In this document: piece after piece, positions 1 to 8,697 of the stretch
Numbering within the stretch: the stretch's first letter is position 1
How the letters are laid out: each line of letters begins with the position of its first letter
Source of the DNA: Nitrospirota bacterium
GTDB taxonomy: Bacteria > Nitrospirota > Thermodesulfovibrionia > Thermodesulfovibrionales > JdFR-85
Direction of reading: 5' to 3'
Length of the DNA: 52,225 nt
Assembly: GCA_015492645.1 (NCBI GenBank)
Contig: WGER01000022.1
Location: forward strand, 1 to 52,225
The notes under the pieces: generated by a model
The model's input: only the letters and a program-made list of their open reading frames with translations
What the model was told of the DNA's origin: nothing
Databases searched by the model: none
Program-made: the position numbers and the translations under genes

Positions 1-75
1 GTTCTGAGACATAGAGGCCCTTTTACCTAAAATCCCTTCATTTTAATAACTATTTTCAAAAGTTATTTCTAAATA

Positions 76-388
76 TCAATAAGTTGCACAAAAATATGGA
101 GCAATTTTGATAGTTATTAATAATAATAAGAATTTCATAACTACTTGATTTTTAAGGAAATTATCAACATCGTTATTAAAAATGCGGATTTCAGGTAAAT
201 ATACTCTTTTGCTTCTCAAAGATGTAAAGAGTATTTCAGATATCAAAAACCTGAAGAAGTTCCTGATAAATAAAGGGATTGATGCCAAAAGGGATACCAT
301 TATCCAGAACGAACTGAAACTTCCTTGTGGCTACATTATCGGCTCCTTTGAGATAGTCAATAAGGACAGAGGTGTCTACCAGGACCAT
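76..388 (-). pseudogene. VapC-type PIN-domain toxin, frameshifted remnant
   Basis: An ATG at 388 lies directly after the stop of the upstream antitoxin and opens a PIN-type frame beginning MVLVDTSVLIDYLKG, with the first conserved Asp at residue 5, and continuing to about residue 48 (FIYQELLQ). That frame then meets a TGA near 245. The sequence carries on in the next frame (FTSLRSKRVYLPE and on to about 76). A whole VapC is about 120-135 residues, and the two pieces together give about that length, so I read this as one toxin gene broken by a frameshift. The later acidic residues of the PIN site are not clearly kept. An assembly indel would look the same. Confidence 0.6.
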
Positions 389-589
389 TCAGCCTGCTCT
401 ACGCAATTTCTTGTAATCATACCCTTTCTGAAAGGCGATCTTGCCTCTAAGGTCTCTAAGATCAAGTCTTTTTCTTGAGGCGATTAGCTCTCTGAGGGCT
501 TCGTGTATCAGTTCCTTCTTGGTTTTTGCCTTTGAATATCTAAATGCCTCTTTTAAAATATCGTCATCAAGATCAATATTTGTCCTCAT
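389..589 (-). CDS. vapB: VapB-type antitoxin (ribbon-helix-helix)
   Basis: This 66-residue protein has the layout of small VapB/DUF2191 antitoxins: a short beta strand (MRTNIDLDDDILKEA), two helices with a KTKKELIHEALRELI segment, and a basic tail of the kind that binds the toxin. Its TGA abuts the ATG of the broken toxin at 388, as expected for a translationally coupled vapBC pair. A strong ribosome site (GAGGAGG) sits 6-8 nt before the start. In known pairs the antitoxin neutralises a PIN RNase and represses its own operon. Here the partner looks broken, so the antitoxin may be an orphan. Confidence 0.75.
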   Translation of the reverse strand: MRTNIDLDDDILKEAFRYSKAKTKKELIHEALRELIASRKRLDLRDLRGKIAFQKGYDYKKLRRAG

Positions 590-937
590 TTATACACCTC
601 CTCATACACATAAAATAACACATCCTATAAAATTTTTCAATCCTCTATCATCTCCGTTACATCCTCCACTATTATACTCTCCCCCTCATACTCAAAAAAT
701 CTGTATCTCTCCTCATCTTCTTAAGTCAATATCAAAAATTAATATTTACCAAAGCAACAAATTAGTTACCGTAGCAAGTAAAAGTTTGTTGCCTGGCAAG
801 TAAATAGTTGCTACCGTCTTTTACGGTAGTACGGTATGGGTCGGTCTTGCTTTTTGCTATTAGAGATTTATTTAGTGGAGTAGTGTATTAAAAAGGAAAA
901 GGCAAGACCTCACTCCTCTTATGACCAATACCACCTC
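590..937. other. AT-rich intergenic region without a convincing gene
   Basis: I find no supported gene in these 348 bases. The only clear structure is a small perfect hairpin at 811-829 (ctaccgt, 5-nt loop, acggtag) in a stretch with several variants of ACCGTA/GTTGCTAC. It lies downstream of the second vapBC pair and upstream of the first on the minus strand. It could stabilise an RNA end, but it has no T-tract. Confidence 0.4.
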
Positions 938-1294
938 TCATAAATCAACACCTAACTCCATAGCGGCCTTCTTTAATCTTTTGTCAAGAGTCCACAGATT
1001 AACACCTGTAAGAAGGGCTGAGGCCAGCAGATGAATATCAATATATCCAAGGCCCTTTCCCATCAATTTGTGCTGCTCTATAAATAGCATTACCTCCTCA
1101 TGTTCAGCCTGCACAACCATTGGAAGAGCCTCAAGAAGTGACAGAATTGACTTTCTATTTTTAATGTTCCCGCAGGCAAGTTCTCCAATTATAAAAGGAT
1201 GACACATGACACGGCCTTCTTCAAGCAGTGTTATAAGTTTTTTATTGCCTTCACGAAAATGGGATATCCAGACAGAGGTGTCCACCAGCACCAT
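938..1294 (-). CDS. vapC: VapC-type PIN-domain ribonuclease toxin
   Basis: An intact 118-residue PIN-domain protein. The acidic site is visible: D5 in MVLVDTSVW, E39 in FIIGELACG, D86 in LGYIDIHLLA, and D104 in LWTLDKRLKKAA. Length and order match VapC toxins, which cleave tRNA or rRNA when freed from VapB. The start ATG overlaps the last base of the upstream antitoxin gene, typical of coupled vapBC operons. The substrate cannot be told from sequence. Confidence 0.88.
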   Translation of the reverse strand: MVLVDTSVWISHFREGNKKLITLLEEGRVMCHPFIIGELACGNIKNRKSILSLLEALPMVVQAEHEEVMLFIEQHKLMGKGLGYIDIHLLASALLTGVNLWTLDKRLKKAAMELGVDL

Positions 1295-1485
1295 TAGGTG
1301 AGCCTTCTACGAGGTATTGGTCTGAGTTTTTTCTCAGTCCCACCTAATCTTGCAAGCCTTTTGCTGCTTTCAAGTGCAATCAAAGCCTCAAGGGCACGCT
1401 TTATAAGGGCCTTTTTCTCCTTAACCCCTGTCAGTTCCGATGCCTTCTTGAAAAGGTCATCTTCAATGACAATAGTGGTTCTCAT
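1294..1485 (-). CDS. vapB: VapB-type antitoxin
   Basis: A 63-residue protein starting MRTTIVIEDDLFKKAS, the usual ribbon-helix-helix opening of type II VapB antitoxins, with a basic C-terminal tail (LRPIPRRRLT) likely to contact the toxin. It is one base short of separation from vapC, and a GGAGGAG ribosome site precedes the start. The short inverted repeats just upstream (1499-1537) fit autoregulation by the toxin-antitoxin complex. Confidence 0.85.
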   Translation of the reverse strand: MRTTIVIEDDLFKKASELTGVKEKKALIKRALEALIALESSKRLARLGGTEKKLRPIPRRRLT

Positions 1486-1498
1486 ACACTCCTCCTTT

Positions 1499-1537
1499 TA
1501 TGCAGTTTTATATGTATATTTATGCATATTAGTATGC
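1499..1537 (-). promoter_or_regulatory. Operator-like inverted repeats upstream of vapBC
   Basis: Just upstream of the antitoxin start lies tatgca (1499-1504) and its inverse tgcata (1523-1528), plus a second small palindrome gcata-ttag-tatgc (1524-1537). Such AT-rich palindromes at the head of vapBC operons are usual binding sites of the VapBC complex. Assignment rests on position and symmetry only. Confidence 0.35.
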
Positions 1538-1676
1538 CAGATTTCAACCCGCCGCTTTTCCTCAAAAATAATCTACCTGGGGACCCTCTGCTGAAATACA
1601 GAAATCAGAGGTCAGAAGGTCCTCTGAGTTCAGACCTCTGGCTTTCGACTTCAGTTCAGCGACACCACAAGTGCCC

Positions 1677-1834
1677 TGGCAAATGTGAGAGGGTTCATCC
1701 ATTGGGTGAATAAGGTTGAAGGAGGCGGACAGTGCTACCTGTTGCCCATCGCCTATTGCCTCTTGCCTTGTCTGTCTGAATCAGTACTACCAGATTAACA
1801 AAATCCTATCACATAAATCCTGTTCTGACAGAGG
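1677..1834 (-). repeat. Dispersed repeat, copy 1 (degenerate)
   Basis: This stretch matches 12463-12620 along nearly all its length (ggcaaatgtgag, gttcatccattgg, gaataaggtt, gttgcccatcgcctattgcc, cacataaatcctgttctgac). The 12-bp inverted arms of copy 2 are here decayed (cggacagtgct / agtactaccag). A third, partly different copy lies at 35964-36145 in the opposite orientation. There is no open reading frame, so it behaves like a small non-autonomous mobile or structural repeat. Confidence 0.75.
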
Positions 1835-2101
1835 ACGGCCTGTCCACTGCAACCATAATTTCATCCCCCTGGCAGGACCACAGGGAATTCCAGATTAAAA
1901 GTGTGGGATTTTAGGTTACATCAGTAGTGTCCGGTATCCAGTAAATAAGACCATATATGAAGGGCTTGAACGAATTCTACGGAAATTCTGGGGTACCCAA
2001 CTTGGCGAGCGGAGTGTCCCAGAGGATCGAGGAATTTAAATCTGAAAAGGTTTGAGGCAACTGAGGCATCTAAATTTTACGGAATTTTGATCTAAACGAT
2101 C

Positions 2102-2818
2102 TCAGCCCTGTCTTATCCTGAGGGCCTCCCTTAATGCGAGCCGTTTTAATGCCTTAATATGATAGGTGATATCAATCTCCTTGGGGCAGACCTCAACACA
2201 GTTATAAATGGTATGACACCTCCAGAGCCCGTGCTCATGCAGTATCTTTCTGAGCCTCTCCTTAGTGGCCCTGTCACGTGAATCAAATATGAACCTGTAT
2301 GCCTTAAGAAGGGCCGATGGACCGAGATACTGTCTGTCAAGCCAGTAGGAGGGACAGGCCCCTGTACAGGAACCACACATTATACAGGTAATAGACTGGA
2401 GTATCCTCTGCTGCTCTTCAGGACTCTGGAGTCTTTCCCTGTCCGGAGGTGGTTCTGGATTGATGAGGTAGGGCATCACCTCATCGTTCTTCCTGAAGAA
2501 CTCCCCCATATCAACCACCAGGTCCCTGATCACAGGGTACCCCTGAAGGGGCTCCACCACTGTCTCCTCTGGCAGGTCCTTTGCGAGGGTCTGACAGGCG
2601 AGGGAGTTCTTGCCGTTTATCTTCATAGCACAGGAACCACAGATGCCATGGGCACAGGATCGTCTGAAGGTGAGGGTTCCGTCTATCTCGCCTTTGATCC
2701 TGATGAGACCGTCCAGGAGTCGTTCATATTCACCCATCCTGATCTGGTAGACCTGCCAGTGAGGGTTTGAGTCCTTTGAGGGGTCAAACCTCAGTATCTT
2801 CAATCTATAGGGCCTCAT
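2102..2818 (-). CDS. sdhB: Succinate dehydrogenase / fumarate reductase iron-sulfur subunit
   Basis: The 238-residue protein carries electrons between the flavin of SdhA and the membrane quinone site through three clusters. The [2Fe-2S] ligands are C55, C60, C63 and C75 (SCAHGICGSC...C). The C-terminal half has CIMCGSCTGAC (C145-C155) and CHTIYNCVEVCP (C191-C201), the [4Fe-4S] and [3Fe-4S] ligands. Length is normal. The start overlaps the sdhA stop by one base. It is the last gene of the apparent liv-sdh operon. Whether the complex works as dehydrogenase or fumarate reductase cannot be told from this subunit. Confidence 0.95.
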   Translation of the reverse strand: MRPYRLKILRFDPSKDSNPHWQVYQIRMGEYERLLDGLIRIKGEIDGTLTFRRSCAHGICGSCAMKINGKNSLACQTLAKDLPEETVVEPLQGYPVIRDLVVDMGEFFRKNDEVMPYLINPEPPPDRERLQSPEEQQRILQSITCIMCGSCTGACPSYWLDRQYLGPSALLKAYRFIFDSRDRATKERLRKILHEHGLWRCHTIYNCVEVCPKEIDITYHIKALKRLALREALRIRQG

Positions 2819-4551
2819 CAGTACCTTCTCTCCTCAGGCTGAAATCTGGTGATAGTAACATCCTTGAACCTGAATAGGATACCCCTGTCAGTACTGAAGG
2901 CGAAGGTGTGTTTAAGAAAGTTTCTATCGTCTCTTTCGGGGTGGTCCTCTCTGTAGTGGGCTCCTCTACTTTCTGTCCTCTGGAGTGCTGAGCCTGCAAC
3001 AATCTCTGCAAGGGTGATCAGATGTCCCAGTTCTATCACCTCTGTGAGTTCGGTATTAAAGACCCTCCCTTTGTCCTGGATTCCCACCTCCTGATACATC
3101 TCCCTGAGATCGCCTATCTCTTTCAGTGCCTCTTTGAGTGAAGACTCTGACCTGAAGACAGAACAGCGTTGCATCATGCATTCCTGTAGGGCCCTTCTCA
3201 GATGTGCGGTCCTTACCTTTCCCTTTCTGCTCAGGACCCTCTCGATATCTGACTCGACCTTCTTGACCTCCTCGTCCTGTATGGTTGATGGTTCAAGGTA
3301 TTTCAATTCCCTGCCTATCGCAATCCCTGCCCTCCTGCCAAAGACAACGGTGTCGAGCAGGCTGTTACAACCGAGCCTGTTTGCACCGTGCACAGAAACA
3401 CAGGCACATTCCCCGGCAGCATAGAGGCCTCTCACCACATTCCCCCTTTCATCGCTCAAGACCCTCCCATCTATGTCAGTAGGGATACCGCCCATCCCAT
3501 AATGGGCGGTAGGGACCACCGGGATGGGGCTGTCAGAGGGATCGATGCCGAGATAAACCCTGCAGAACTGTCTTATCTCAGGTAGCCTCTCCTCAATCAC
3601 TCCTTCCGGGACATGGGTGAGGTCCAGATAGACAAAGTCCCTCCCATCTATGCCTCTGCCCTCTCTTATCTCCTGAAGGATCGCCCTTGAGACCATATCC
3701 CTCGGGGCGAGGTCCTTTATGGTGGGGGCATATCTCTCCATGAACCTCTCCCCCTGTCGGTTTCTGAGGACACCCCCTTCTCCCCTGGCACCCTCTGTAA
3801 TCAGGATCCCCAGACCGTATATCCCTGTGGGATGAAACTGGAAGAACTCCATATCCTCCAGGGGGAGGCCTCTCTGAAACAGGATGCTCAGGCAGTCTCC
3901 AGTATTTGTGATCGCATTTGATGTGGTCTTGAAGAGTCTCCCGTAGCCCCCGCTCGCCACCACCACAGCCCTTGCCTGAAAGGCGTGTAGTTTGCCTGTC
4001 GCCAACTCGAGGGCGATCACGCCAGCGGCCTTTCCATCCCTCACCACTATATCAAGGACATGAAACTCAGAGAAGAACTCCACGCCTGCTAACTGGCACT
4101 GCTCGTATAATGCAAACACTATGGCGTGGCCTGTCCTGTCCGCTGAATAACAGGCCCTCCTCACAGGGGCTGCACCAAAGTCCCTGGTGTGTCCACCGAA
4201 CCTCCGTTGCGCTATTTTCCCCTCTGGCGTCCTTGAAAAGGGAACACCCATATGCTCCAGTTCTATCACTGTCCTTATCGCGTCCTCGCACATCACCTCA
4301 ATCGCATCCTGATCACCCAGAAAATCACTCCCCTTTACAGTGTCATAAAAGTGCCACTCTGGGCTGTCTGGCTCCTCGTTACCGAGGGCAGCAGCAATCC
4401 CTCCCTGCGCAGCAGTTGAATGACACCTGGTGGGATAGAGTTTCGCGAGAACAGCCACTGTACCGTGTCTCTTTGCCTCTAAGGCAGCCCTGAGGCCTGC
4501 AAGTCCTGAACCTATTACCACGATGTCATGGATATGAAACTCTGCTGCCAT
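2818..4551 (-). CDS. sdhA: Succinate dehydrogenase / fumarate reductase flavoprotein subunit
   Basis: Catalytic subunit interconverting succinate and fumarate. It shows the FAD dinucleotide fold ([17 protein letters not shown]), the covalent-FAD histidine motif [10 protein letters not shown] (H44), the substrate motifs [18 protein letters not shown] and [13 protein letters not shown], and the C-terminal [10 protein letters not shown]. Length (577) is normal. I chose the ATG at 4551 because it overlaps the malic enzyme stop as TGATG; a GTG one codon earlier is possible. It sits in a run mae-sdhA-sdhB with overlapping ends. Confidence 0.96.
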   Translation of the reverse strand: MAAEFHIHDIVVIGSGLAGLRAALEAKRHGTVAVLAKLYPTRCHSTAAQGGIAAALGNEEPDSPEWHFYDTVKGSDFLGDQDAIEVMCEDAIRTVIELEHMGVPFSRTPEGKIAQRRFGGHTRDFGAAPVRRACYSADRTGHAIVFALYEQCQLAGVEFFSEFHVLDIVVRDGKAAGVIALELATGKLHAFQARAVVVASGGYGRLFKTTSNAITNTGDCLSILFQRGLPLEDMEFFQFHPTGIYGLGILITEGARGEGGVLRNRQGERFMERYAPTIKDLAPRDMVSRAILQEIREGRGIDGRDFVYLDLTHVPEGVIEERLPEIRQFCRVYLGIDPSDSPIPVVPTAHYGMGGIPTDIDGRVLSDERGNVVRGLYAAGECACVSVHGANRLGCNSLLDTVVFGRRAGIAIGRELKYLEPSTIQDEEVKKVESDIERVLSRKGKVRTAHLRRALQECMMQRCSVFRSESSLKEALKEIGDLREMYQEVGIQDKGRVFNTELTEVIELGHLITLAEIVAGSALQRTESRGAHYREDHPERDDRNFLKHTFAFSTDRGILFRFKDVTITRFQPEERRY

Positions 4552-5957
4552 CACCTTCGTGAAAGACCTGCCTCCCTGGCCTTCATAGCAACACTATGGG
4601 CCACAGCCTCTGAGACCTTCTTTTCAAAGATGCCCGGAATTATGTAGTCCTCGTGGAGTTCATCGTCCTTGAGTGTATATGCAATAGCCTCCGCAGCAGC
4701 AATCTTTATCTCCTCATTTATACCCCTTGCCCTTACTTCAAGGAGTCCCCTGAAGAGTCCAGGGAAGCAGAGGACATTATTTATCTGGTTAGGATAGTCT
4801 GACCTTCCGGTAGCAAGTATCTTCACCAGTGGAAGGGCATCCTCTGGAGGTATCTCCGGTTCTGGATTTGCAAGTGCAAAGACCACAGGTTCCTTCCCCA
4901 TCCTTTTTATATCATCTGTGGTTATCACATTTGGTGCAGACAGGCCTATAAAGACATCTGCTCCTTCCATTGCCTCACTTATGCCACCCTTCAGCCCCCT
5001 TGGATTGGTGATGGATGCGAGTCTCCGCTTGTAAGGGTCCATATCTCGCCTCCTTCCCCTGTAAACTACACCCTCTCTATCACATACCGTTACATCCCTT
5101 ATCCCATAGGCAACGAGAATCCTTGCAGTTGCTGTGCCAGCGGCCCCTGCCCCAACAATTACCACCCTCATCTTTCTTATGTCTTTCCTTAACAGCCTCC
5201 CCACATTTATCATTGCAGCAAGTACCACCACTGCTGTACCGTGCTGGTCATCATGAAATACCGGAATATCGAGTCTCTTCCTCAACTCCTCTTCAATATA
5301 AAAACACCTAGGTGCACTTATGTCCTCAAGGTTAATACCACCAAAGGCAGGAGATATTAACTCCACTGTCCTGATTATCTCCTCTGCATCCCTGGTCTTG
5401 AGGACCACCGGGTAGGCATCCACTCCACCAAACTCTTTAAAGAGCATTGCTTTGCCTTCCATCACAGGCAGCGCTGCCTCAGGGCCTATCGAACCCAGAC
5501 CCAGCACAGCAGTACCATCTGAAATGATCGCTACCGAGTTCCCCTTAATGGTATATCTGTAGGCGTGCTCAGGGTGTTGTAGGATATCCCTGCATACACG
5601 GGCCACACCGGGTGTATAGACCTTTGATAGGTCTTCCCTTGTACGGACCGGATATCTCGGAGAGATCTCTATCTTTCCCCCCAGATGGGCCGTAAATGTC
5701 CTGTCAAAGACTCTTATTACATGTACACCTTCTATCGCCTTTATCGCATTTACTATCCTTTTCTCATGGGCCTCATCTGTGGCATTTACAGTAATATCTC
5801 TCACGATCCTGCCCTTTTCTACCCTTACGATGTCTATGGCCCCCAGGTCACCACCCGCCTCACTTATGGCGGTAGCAATACGGGCAAACATCCCGATCCT
5901 GTTTTCGATGGATGCCCTGATAGTGATACTGTAACTCGGACTGGGTCTCCTCTCCAT
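4551..5957 (-). CDS. Malic enzyme with N-terminal ACT domain
   Basis: NAD(P)-dependent oxidative decarboxylation of malate to pyruvate. Residues about 8-85 form an ACT domain ([19 protein letters not shown]). The malic enzyme part follows: [11 protein letters not shown], the metal and catalytic region ([25 protein letters not shown]) and a Rossmann motif [16 protein letters not shown]. The ATG at 5957 has AGAGGTG 7 nt upstream and lies just after the sdhD stop; an earlier start at 6002 would overlap sdhD by 44 bp. ACT-bearing malic enzymes are known and are probably amino-acid regulated. The unusual point is its place between sdhCD and sdhAB. Confidence 0.93.
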   Translation of the reverse strand: MERRPSPSYSITIRASIENRIGMFARIATAISEAGGDLGAIDIVRVEKGRIVRDITVNATDEAHEKRIVNAIKAIEGVHVIRVFDRTFTAHLGGKIEISPRYPVRTREDLSKVYTPGVARVCRDILQHPEHAYRYTIKGNSVAIISDGTAVLGLGSIGPEAALPVMEGKAMLFKEFGGVDAYPVVLKTRDAEEIIRTVELISPAFGGINLEDISAPRCFYIEEELRKRLDIPVFHDDQHGTAVVVLAAMINVGRLLRKDIRKMRVVIVGAGAAGTATARILVAYGIRDVTVCDREGVVYRGRRRDMDPYKRRLASITNPRGLKGGISEAMEGADVFIGLSAPNVITTDDIKRMGKEPVVFALANPEPEIPPEDALPLVKILATGRSDYPNQINNVLCFPGLFRGLLEVRARGINEEIKIAAAEAIAYTLKDDELHEDYIIPGIFEKKVSEAVAHSVAMKAREAGLSRR

Positions 5958-5958
5958 T

Positions 5959-6282
5959 CTAAACACCTCTGAGTATATAGAGCCCCACCAGAAAGGCTCC
6001 AATATAGGCGAATGTGAGCATACCCCTCAAGACCCTCAAAGGTGCTCCAGATTTTGTATGCTCAACCGCCATACCCCAGAGACCATAAAGCCCATGGAAG
6101 ATGATTGATGAGAGAAAAAACAGGTAGAAGATCCTCCAGCCGGTATGGGAGAGCCTCTCTGTGACATTCTCATAGGAGATGTTCGCTCCAGAGGGGTAGT
6201 GCATTACATAGAAGTGGACTATGAGACCCCCAAAAGCCACCACACCTGTCAGTCTATGGAAAAACCATAACAGTGCCCTCAT
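5959..6282 (-). CDS. sdhD: Succinate dehydrogenase membrane anchor subunit
   Basis: A 107-residue protein with three membrane helices (about residues 8-28, 49-68 and 84-105). It opens WFFHRLTGVVAFGG and has HGLYGLWG in the second helix, where such anchors keep a heme-ligand His and quinone-site residues. It overlaps sdhC by 4 bases. With SdhC it would anchor SdhAB and pass electrons to or from the quinone pool. Naming C versus D between the two small anchors rests on gene order and motif style. Confidence 0.85.
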   Translation of the reverse strand: MRALLWFFHRLTGVVAFGGLIVHFYVMHYPSGANISYENVTERLSHTGWRIFYLFFLSSIIFHGLYGLWGMAVEHTKSGAPLRVLRGMLTFAYIGAFLVGLYILRGV

Positions 6283-6623
6283 ATTTCACCCCAGATGATA
6301 GGTACCCCACCCATAATAAAAAGCACCATAAAAAGGAACATCCCCGTCCAGAAGGCAACCTTCTGGTACCTGGAACCGAGTCCCAGGTCGGCAAGGCTCA
6401 CCCTTATCCCATTAATCCCGTGCAGAAGCACTACTGCCAGTAGTCCCACCTCTGATATCCTGAACAGGGGTTTATGCATTAACTCCATGAGGTTCTCATA
6501 GGAGTCTGGCTCGGTCAGGTGACTGAGGACATAAAGGTGGAGAAAAATATACAGGCTCAGCAGAAGCCCTGTTACCCTCTGGATCAACCAGGCCACAAAG
6601 CCTGTATGCCATCGGTATCTCAT
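6279..6623 (-). CDS. sdhC: Succinate dehydrogenase cytochrome b subunit
   Basis: A 114-residue three-helix membrane protein. It has the SdhC-type RVTGLLLSLYIFLHLYVL in helix 1 and the LLHGINGIRV motif in helix 2, where the His is the usual heme b ligand. It starts inside the end of the upstream CBS-domain gene (4-bp overlap) and overlaps sdhD by 4 bases. It acts in the inner membrane as quinone-binding anchor with SdhD. Confidence 0.88.
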   Translation of the reverse strand: MRYRWHTGFVAWLIQRVTGLLLSLYIFLHLYVLSHLTEPDSYENLMELMHKPLFRISEVGLLAVVLLHGINGIRVSLADLGLGSRYQKVAFWTGMFLFMVLFIMGGVPIIWGEI

Positions 6624-7264
6624 CCCTTTATGACCTCAACATCTCTGTAAGTGCCCTCCAGTTCCGCCTTCATGGCCCTGAAGTTCCCCTTCCCCTTTGT
6701 CCTTATTACAACTCTCCTGTAACCACCACGAACTGACTCATAGGAGGTGAGGATGGATTGCAGGCTGAAACCGTGTTTTCTTACTATATCTGCTACCTCC
6801 TTGATTGTGCCTGGTCTGTCCTCAAGAAGGAGATAGATCCTGTGCCCACCATGTCTTACCCCTGTAATATCCACCAGCACACGGAATATGTCTCTGTCAG
6901 ATATGATACCCACGAGCGACCCCTTCTCCACAACTGGCAGACACCCTATATTTCTGTCATGCATTATCATCGCTGCCATCTCTACAGGTGTACTCGGGGT
7001 TGTGGTTATCACCTCCCTCTTCATCACCTCCTTAACCTTAGTCTTTGCAAGCAGATAGTGAAGTTCATAGACATCCAGAGAGGTGGCCTTCGACGGCAGA
7101 TACTCCTTTATGTCTCTATCCGAGAGTATCCCTTTCACCTTTCCGTTTCTGACCACTGGCAGATGCTTTATCCCCCTTTTCCTCATAATCCTGGCAGCCT
7201 CAGATACTGAATCATCAGGGCTTACCGTGAAGACCCTCTTTGTCATCCAGTCTCTTACATACAT
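6620..7264 (-). CDS. acuB: Two CBS domains plus ACT domain, AcuB-like regulator
   Basis: Residues about 1-60 and 75-135 are two CBS motifs (RDWMTKRVFTVSPDDSVSEA; KEVMKREVITTTPSTPVEMA), each followed by GxxSDRDI. Residues about 143-214 look like an ACT domain (LLLEDRPGTIKEVADIVRKHG). This is the AcuB architecture, a probable sensor of adenine nucleotides and amino acids. It lies 10 bp after livF and overlaps sdhC, so it sits at the hinge between the transport and SDH parts of the operon. Its target is not known; an energy- or amino-acid-dependent effect on the neighbouring enzymes is only a guess. Confidence 0.8.
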   Translation of the reverse strand: MYVRDWMTKRVFTVSPDDSVSEAARIMRKRGIKHLPVVRNGKVKGILSDRDIKEYLPSKATSLDVYELHYLLAKTKVKEVMKREVITTTPSTPVEMAAMIMHDRNIGCLPVVEKGSLVGIISDRDIFRVLVDITGVRHGGHRIYLLLEDRPGTIKEVADIVRKHGFSLQSILTSYESVRGGYRRVVIRTKGKGNFRAMKAELEGTYRDVEVIKG

Positions 7265-7274
7265 TTACTACCTC

Positions 7275-7979
7275 CTAAACGCCCAGGTAGGCGGTCTTTA
7301 CATGCTCGTTGTCTATCAACTGCTGGGCAGGCCCCTCAAGTACCACCCTGCCGTTTTCAAGCACATAGGCCCTGTTTGCTACAGACAGGGCCATCTTCAC
7401 ATTCTGCTCAACCAGCAGCACTGTTGTTCCTTCCTGGTTGATCCTTTCTATGATATTGAATATCTCTGCCACAAGTATTGGGGCAAGTCCGAGGGATGGT
7501 TCATCAAACATCATCATCTTTGGTCTTGACATAAGGGCCCTTCCTATTGCAAGCATCTGCTGTTCGCCACCGCTGAGGGTTCCTGCGATCTGTCTCCTCC
7601 TCTCCTTGAGCCGTGGAAACAGTTCAAATACCATCTCCTTTGACCTTTCTCTCTGCCTCTTTGCCTCTCCTCTCAGAGCACCCATCTCCAGATTCTCTTC
7701 AACGGTCATCTCAACGAAGAGCCTCCTCGCCTCAGGCACATGTACAAGACCAAGGTCAATCAGACTGTATGGAGGCAGTCTATGGATCGCCTCCCCGTTA
7801 AAGAAGATCTCGCCTCTGGATGGTCTCAACAGACCGGAAATCGTCTTCAGTATGGTGGACTTACCCGCCCCGTTAGCACCAATGATGGTTACCACCTCTG
7901 CCTCTTCCACCCTGAAGGAGACATCCCATATGACCTGGACATCCCCATAGAAGACATCTATACCTTTCACCTCAAGCAA
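7275..7979 (-). CDS. livF: Branched-chain amino-acid ABC transporter ATPase
   Basis: A 234-residue cytosolic ATPase with Walker A (GANGAGKST), signature (LSGGEQQMLAIGRAL), Walker B (MMMFDEPSLGLAP) and an H-loop replaced by Q (LLVEQNV), as is usual in LivF. It overlaps livG by 8 bases. It powers import together with LivG through the LivHM pore. Confidence 0.95.
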   Translation of the reverse strand: MLEVKGIDVFYGDVQVIWDVSFRVEEAEVVTIIGANGAGKSTILKTISGLLRPSRGEIFFNGEAIHRLPPYSLIDLGLVHVPEARRLFVEMTVEENLEMGALRGEAKRQRERSKEMVFELFPRLKERRRQIAGTLSGGEQQMLAIGRALMSRPKMMMFDEPSLGLAPILVAEIFNIIERINQEGTTVLLVEQNVKMALSVANRAYVLENGRVVLEGPAQQLIDNEHVKTAYLGV

Positions 7980-8697
7980 CCGCGGTCTCCCCCAGATATG
8001 CCTTTATCACCTCCGGGCTTGATGCCACCTCCTGAGGGCTACCCTCAGCGATCTTTTCTCCGTAGTTCAGTACCACCACCCTGTTTGATATAGACATTAT
8101 CACCCTCATATGGTGCTCTATGATCAGTATGGTCACCCCTTCTCTGTTTATCTTTTTTATGGTCTCTATCATCTCTGCCTGTTCCTTGGGGTTCAACCCG
8201 GCAAAGGACTCATCAAGCAGTAACAGTTTTGGTTCAGTTGCGAGTGCCCTTGCTATCTCGAGTTTCTTCCTCTTTCCAAGGGGCAGGTTCTTTGAAACTG
8301 TCTCCCTGTCTTCGTAGAGTCCCACAAAATGGAGAATCTTCTCTGCCCTTTCGAGGGCCTCTTGGCGAGAGGGGCTCCTGAGGAAGGCGGATGCCATCAC
8401 ATTGTCAATGACAGTGAGCCTCTGAAGGGGCTTCACCACCTGAAAGGTCCTTGCAACACCGAGCCTGCAGATCCTGTGGGGCCTAAGGCCTGAGATCCTC
8501 TTTCCATCAAAATAGACCTCACCCTTTGAGGGTTTATAAAAGCCATTTATTACATTGAAAAGAGTGGTCTTACCGGCACCATTGGGTCCAATAAGCCCGA
8601 CCACCTCACCCTCATTTACAGTGAACGAGACGTCCACAAGGGCAGCCAGCCCTCCAAAGAACTTGCTCACCCCTTTTAACTCTAAGAGCGGCCTCAA
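7972..8697 (-). CDS. livG: Branched-chain amino-acid ABC transporter ATPase
   Basis: A 241-residue ATPase with Walker A (GPNGAGKTTLF), the LivG-style VARTFQVVKPL, a signature region LPLGKRKKLEIARAL, Walker B (LLLDESFAGLNP) and H-loop (ILIIEHHM). The signature has PLGKRK where most ABC ATPases have LSGGQ/LSYGQ, as LivG-type proteins often vary here. It overlaps livM by 4 bases and livF by 8. Confidence 0.94.
   Translation of the reverse strand: MRPLLELKGVSKFFGGLAALVDVSFTVNEGEVVGLIGPNGAGKTTLFNVINGFYKPSKGEVYFDGKRISGLRPHRICRLGVARTFQVVKPLQRLTVIDNVMASAFLRSPSRQEALERAEKILHFVGLYEDRETVSKNLPLGKRKKLEIARALATEPKLLLLDESFAGLNPKEQAEMIETIKKINREGVTILIIEHHMRVIMSISNRVVVLNYGEKIAEGSPQEVASSPEVIKAYLGETAVA

Larger units (their letters stand above)
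1486..2101. other. 616-bp non-coding stretch between vapBC and sdhB
   Basis: No gene is supported here. It holds the operator-like repeats near the vapB start, an imperfect hairpin (cagaggtc at 1606-1613 paired with gacctctg at 1633-1640), copy 1 of a dispersed repeat (1677-1834), and about 270 bp of unexplained sequence up to the sdhB stop. A 20-odd-base string around 1557-1580 (tcctcaaaaataatctacc) recurs near 23060-23080. I see no clear terminator directly after sdhB. Confidence 0.5.

Noticed and set aside
182-478. Plus-strand 98-residue gene
   Set aside because: It lies antisense to the vapBC remnant and has no ribosome site or recognisable motif.
2146-2376. Small genes within sdhB, sdhA, recG, nusA and other long genes
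   Set aside because: These open frames are by-products of strong codon bias (AGG/CCT-rich) in long real genes on the other strand or frame.
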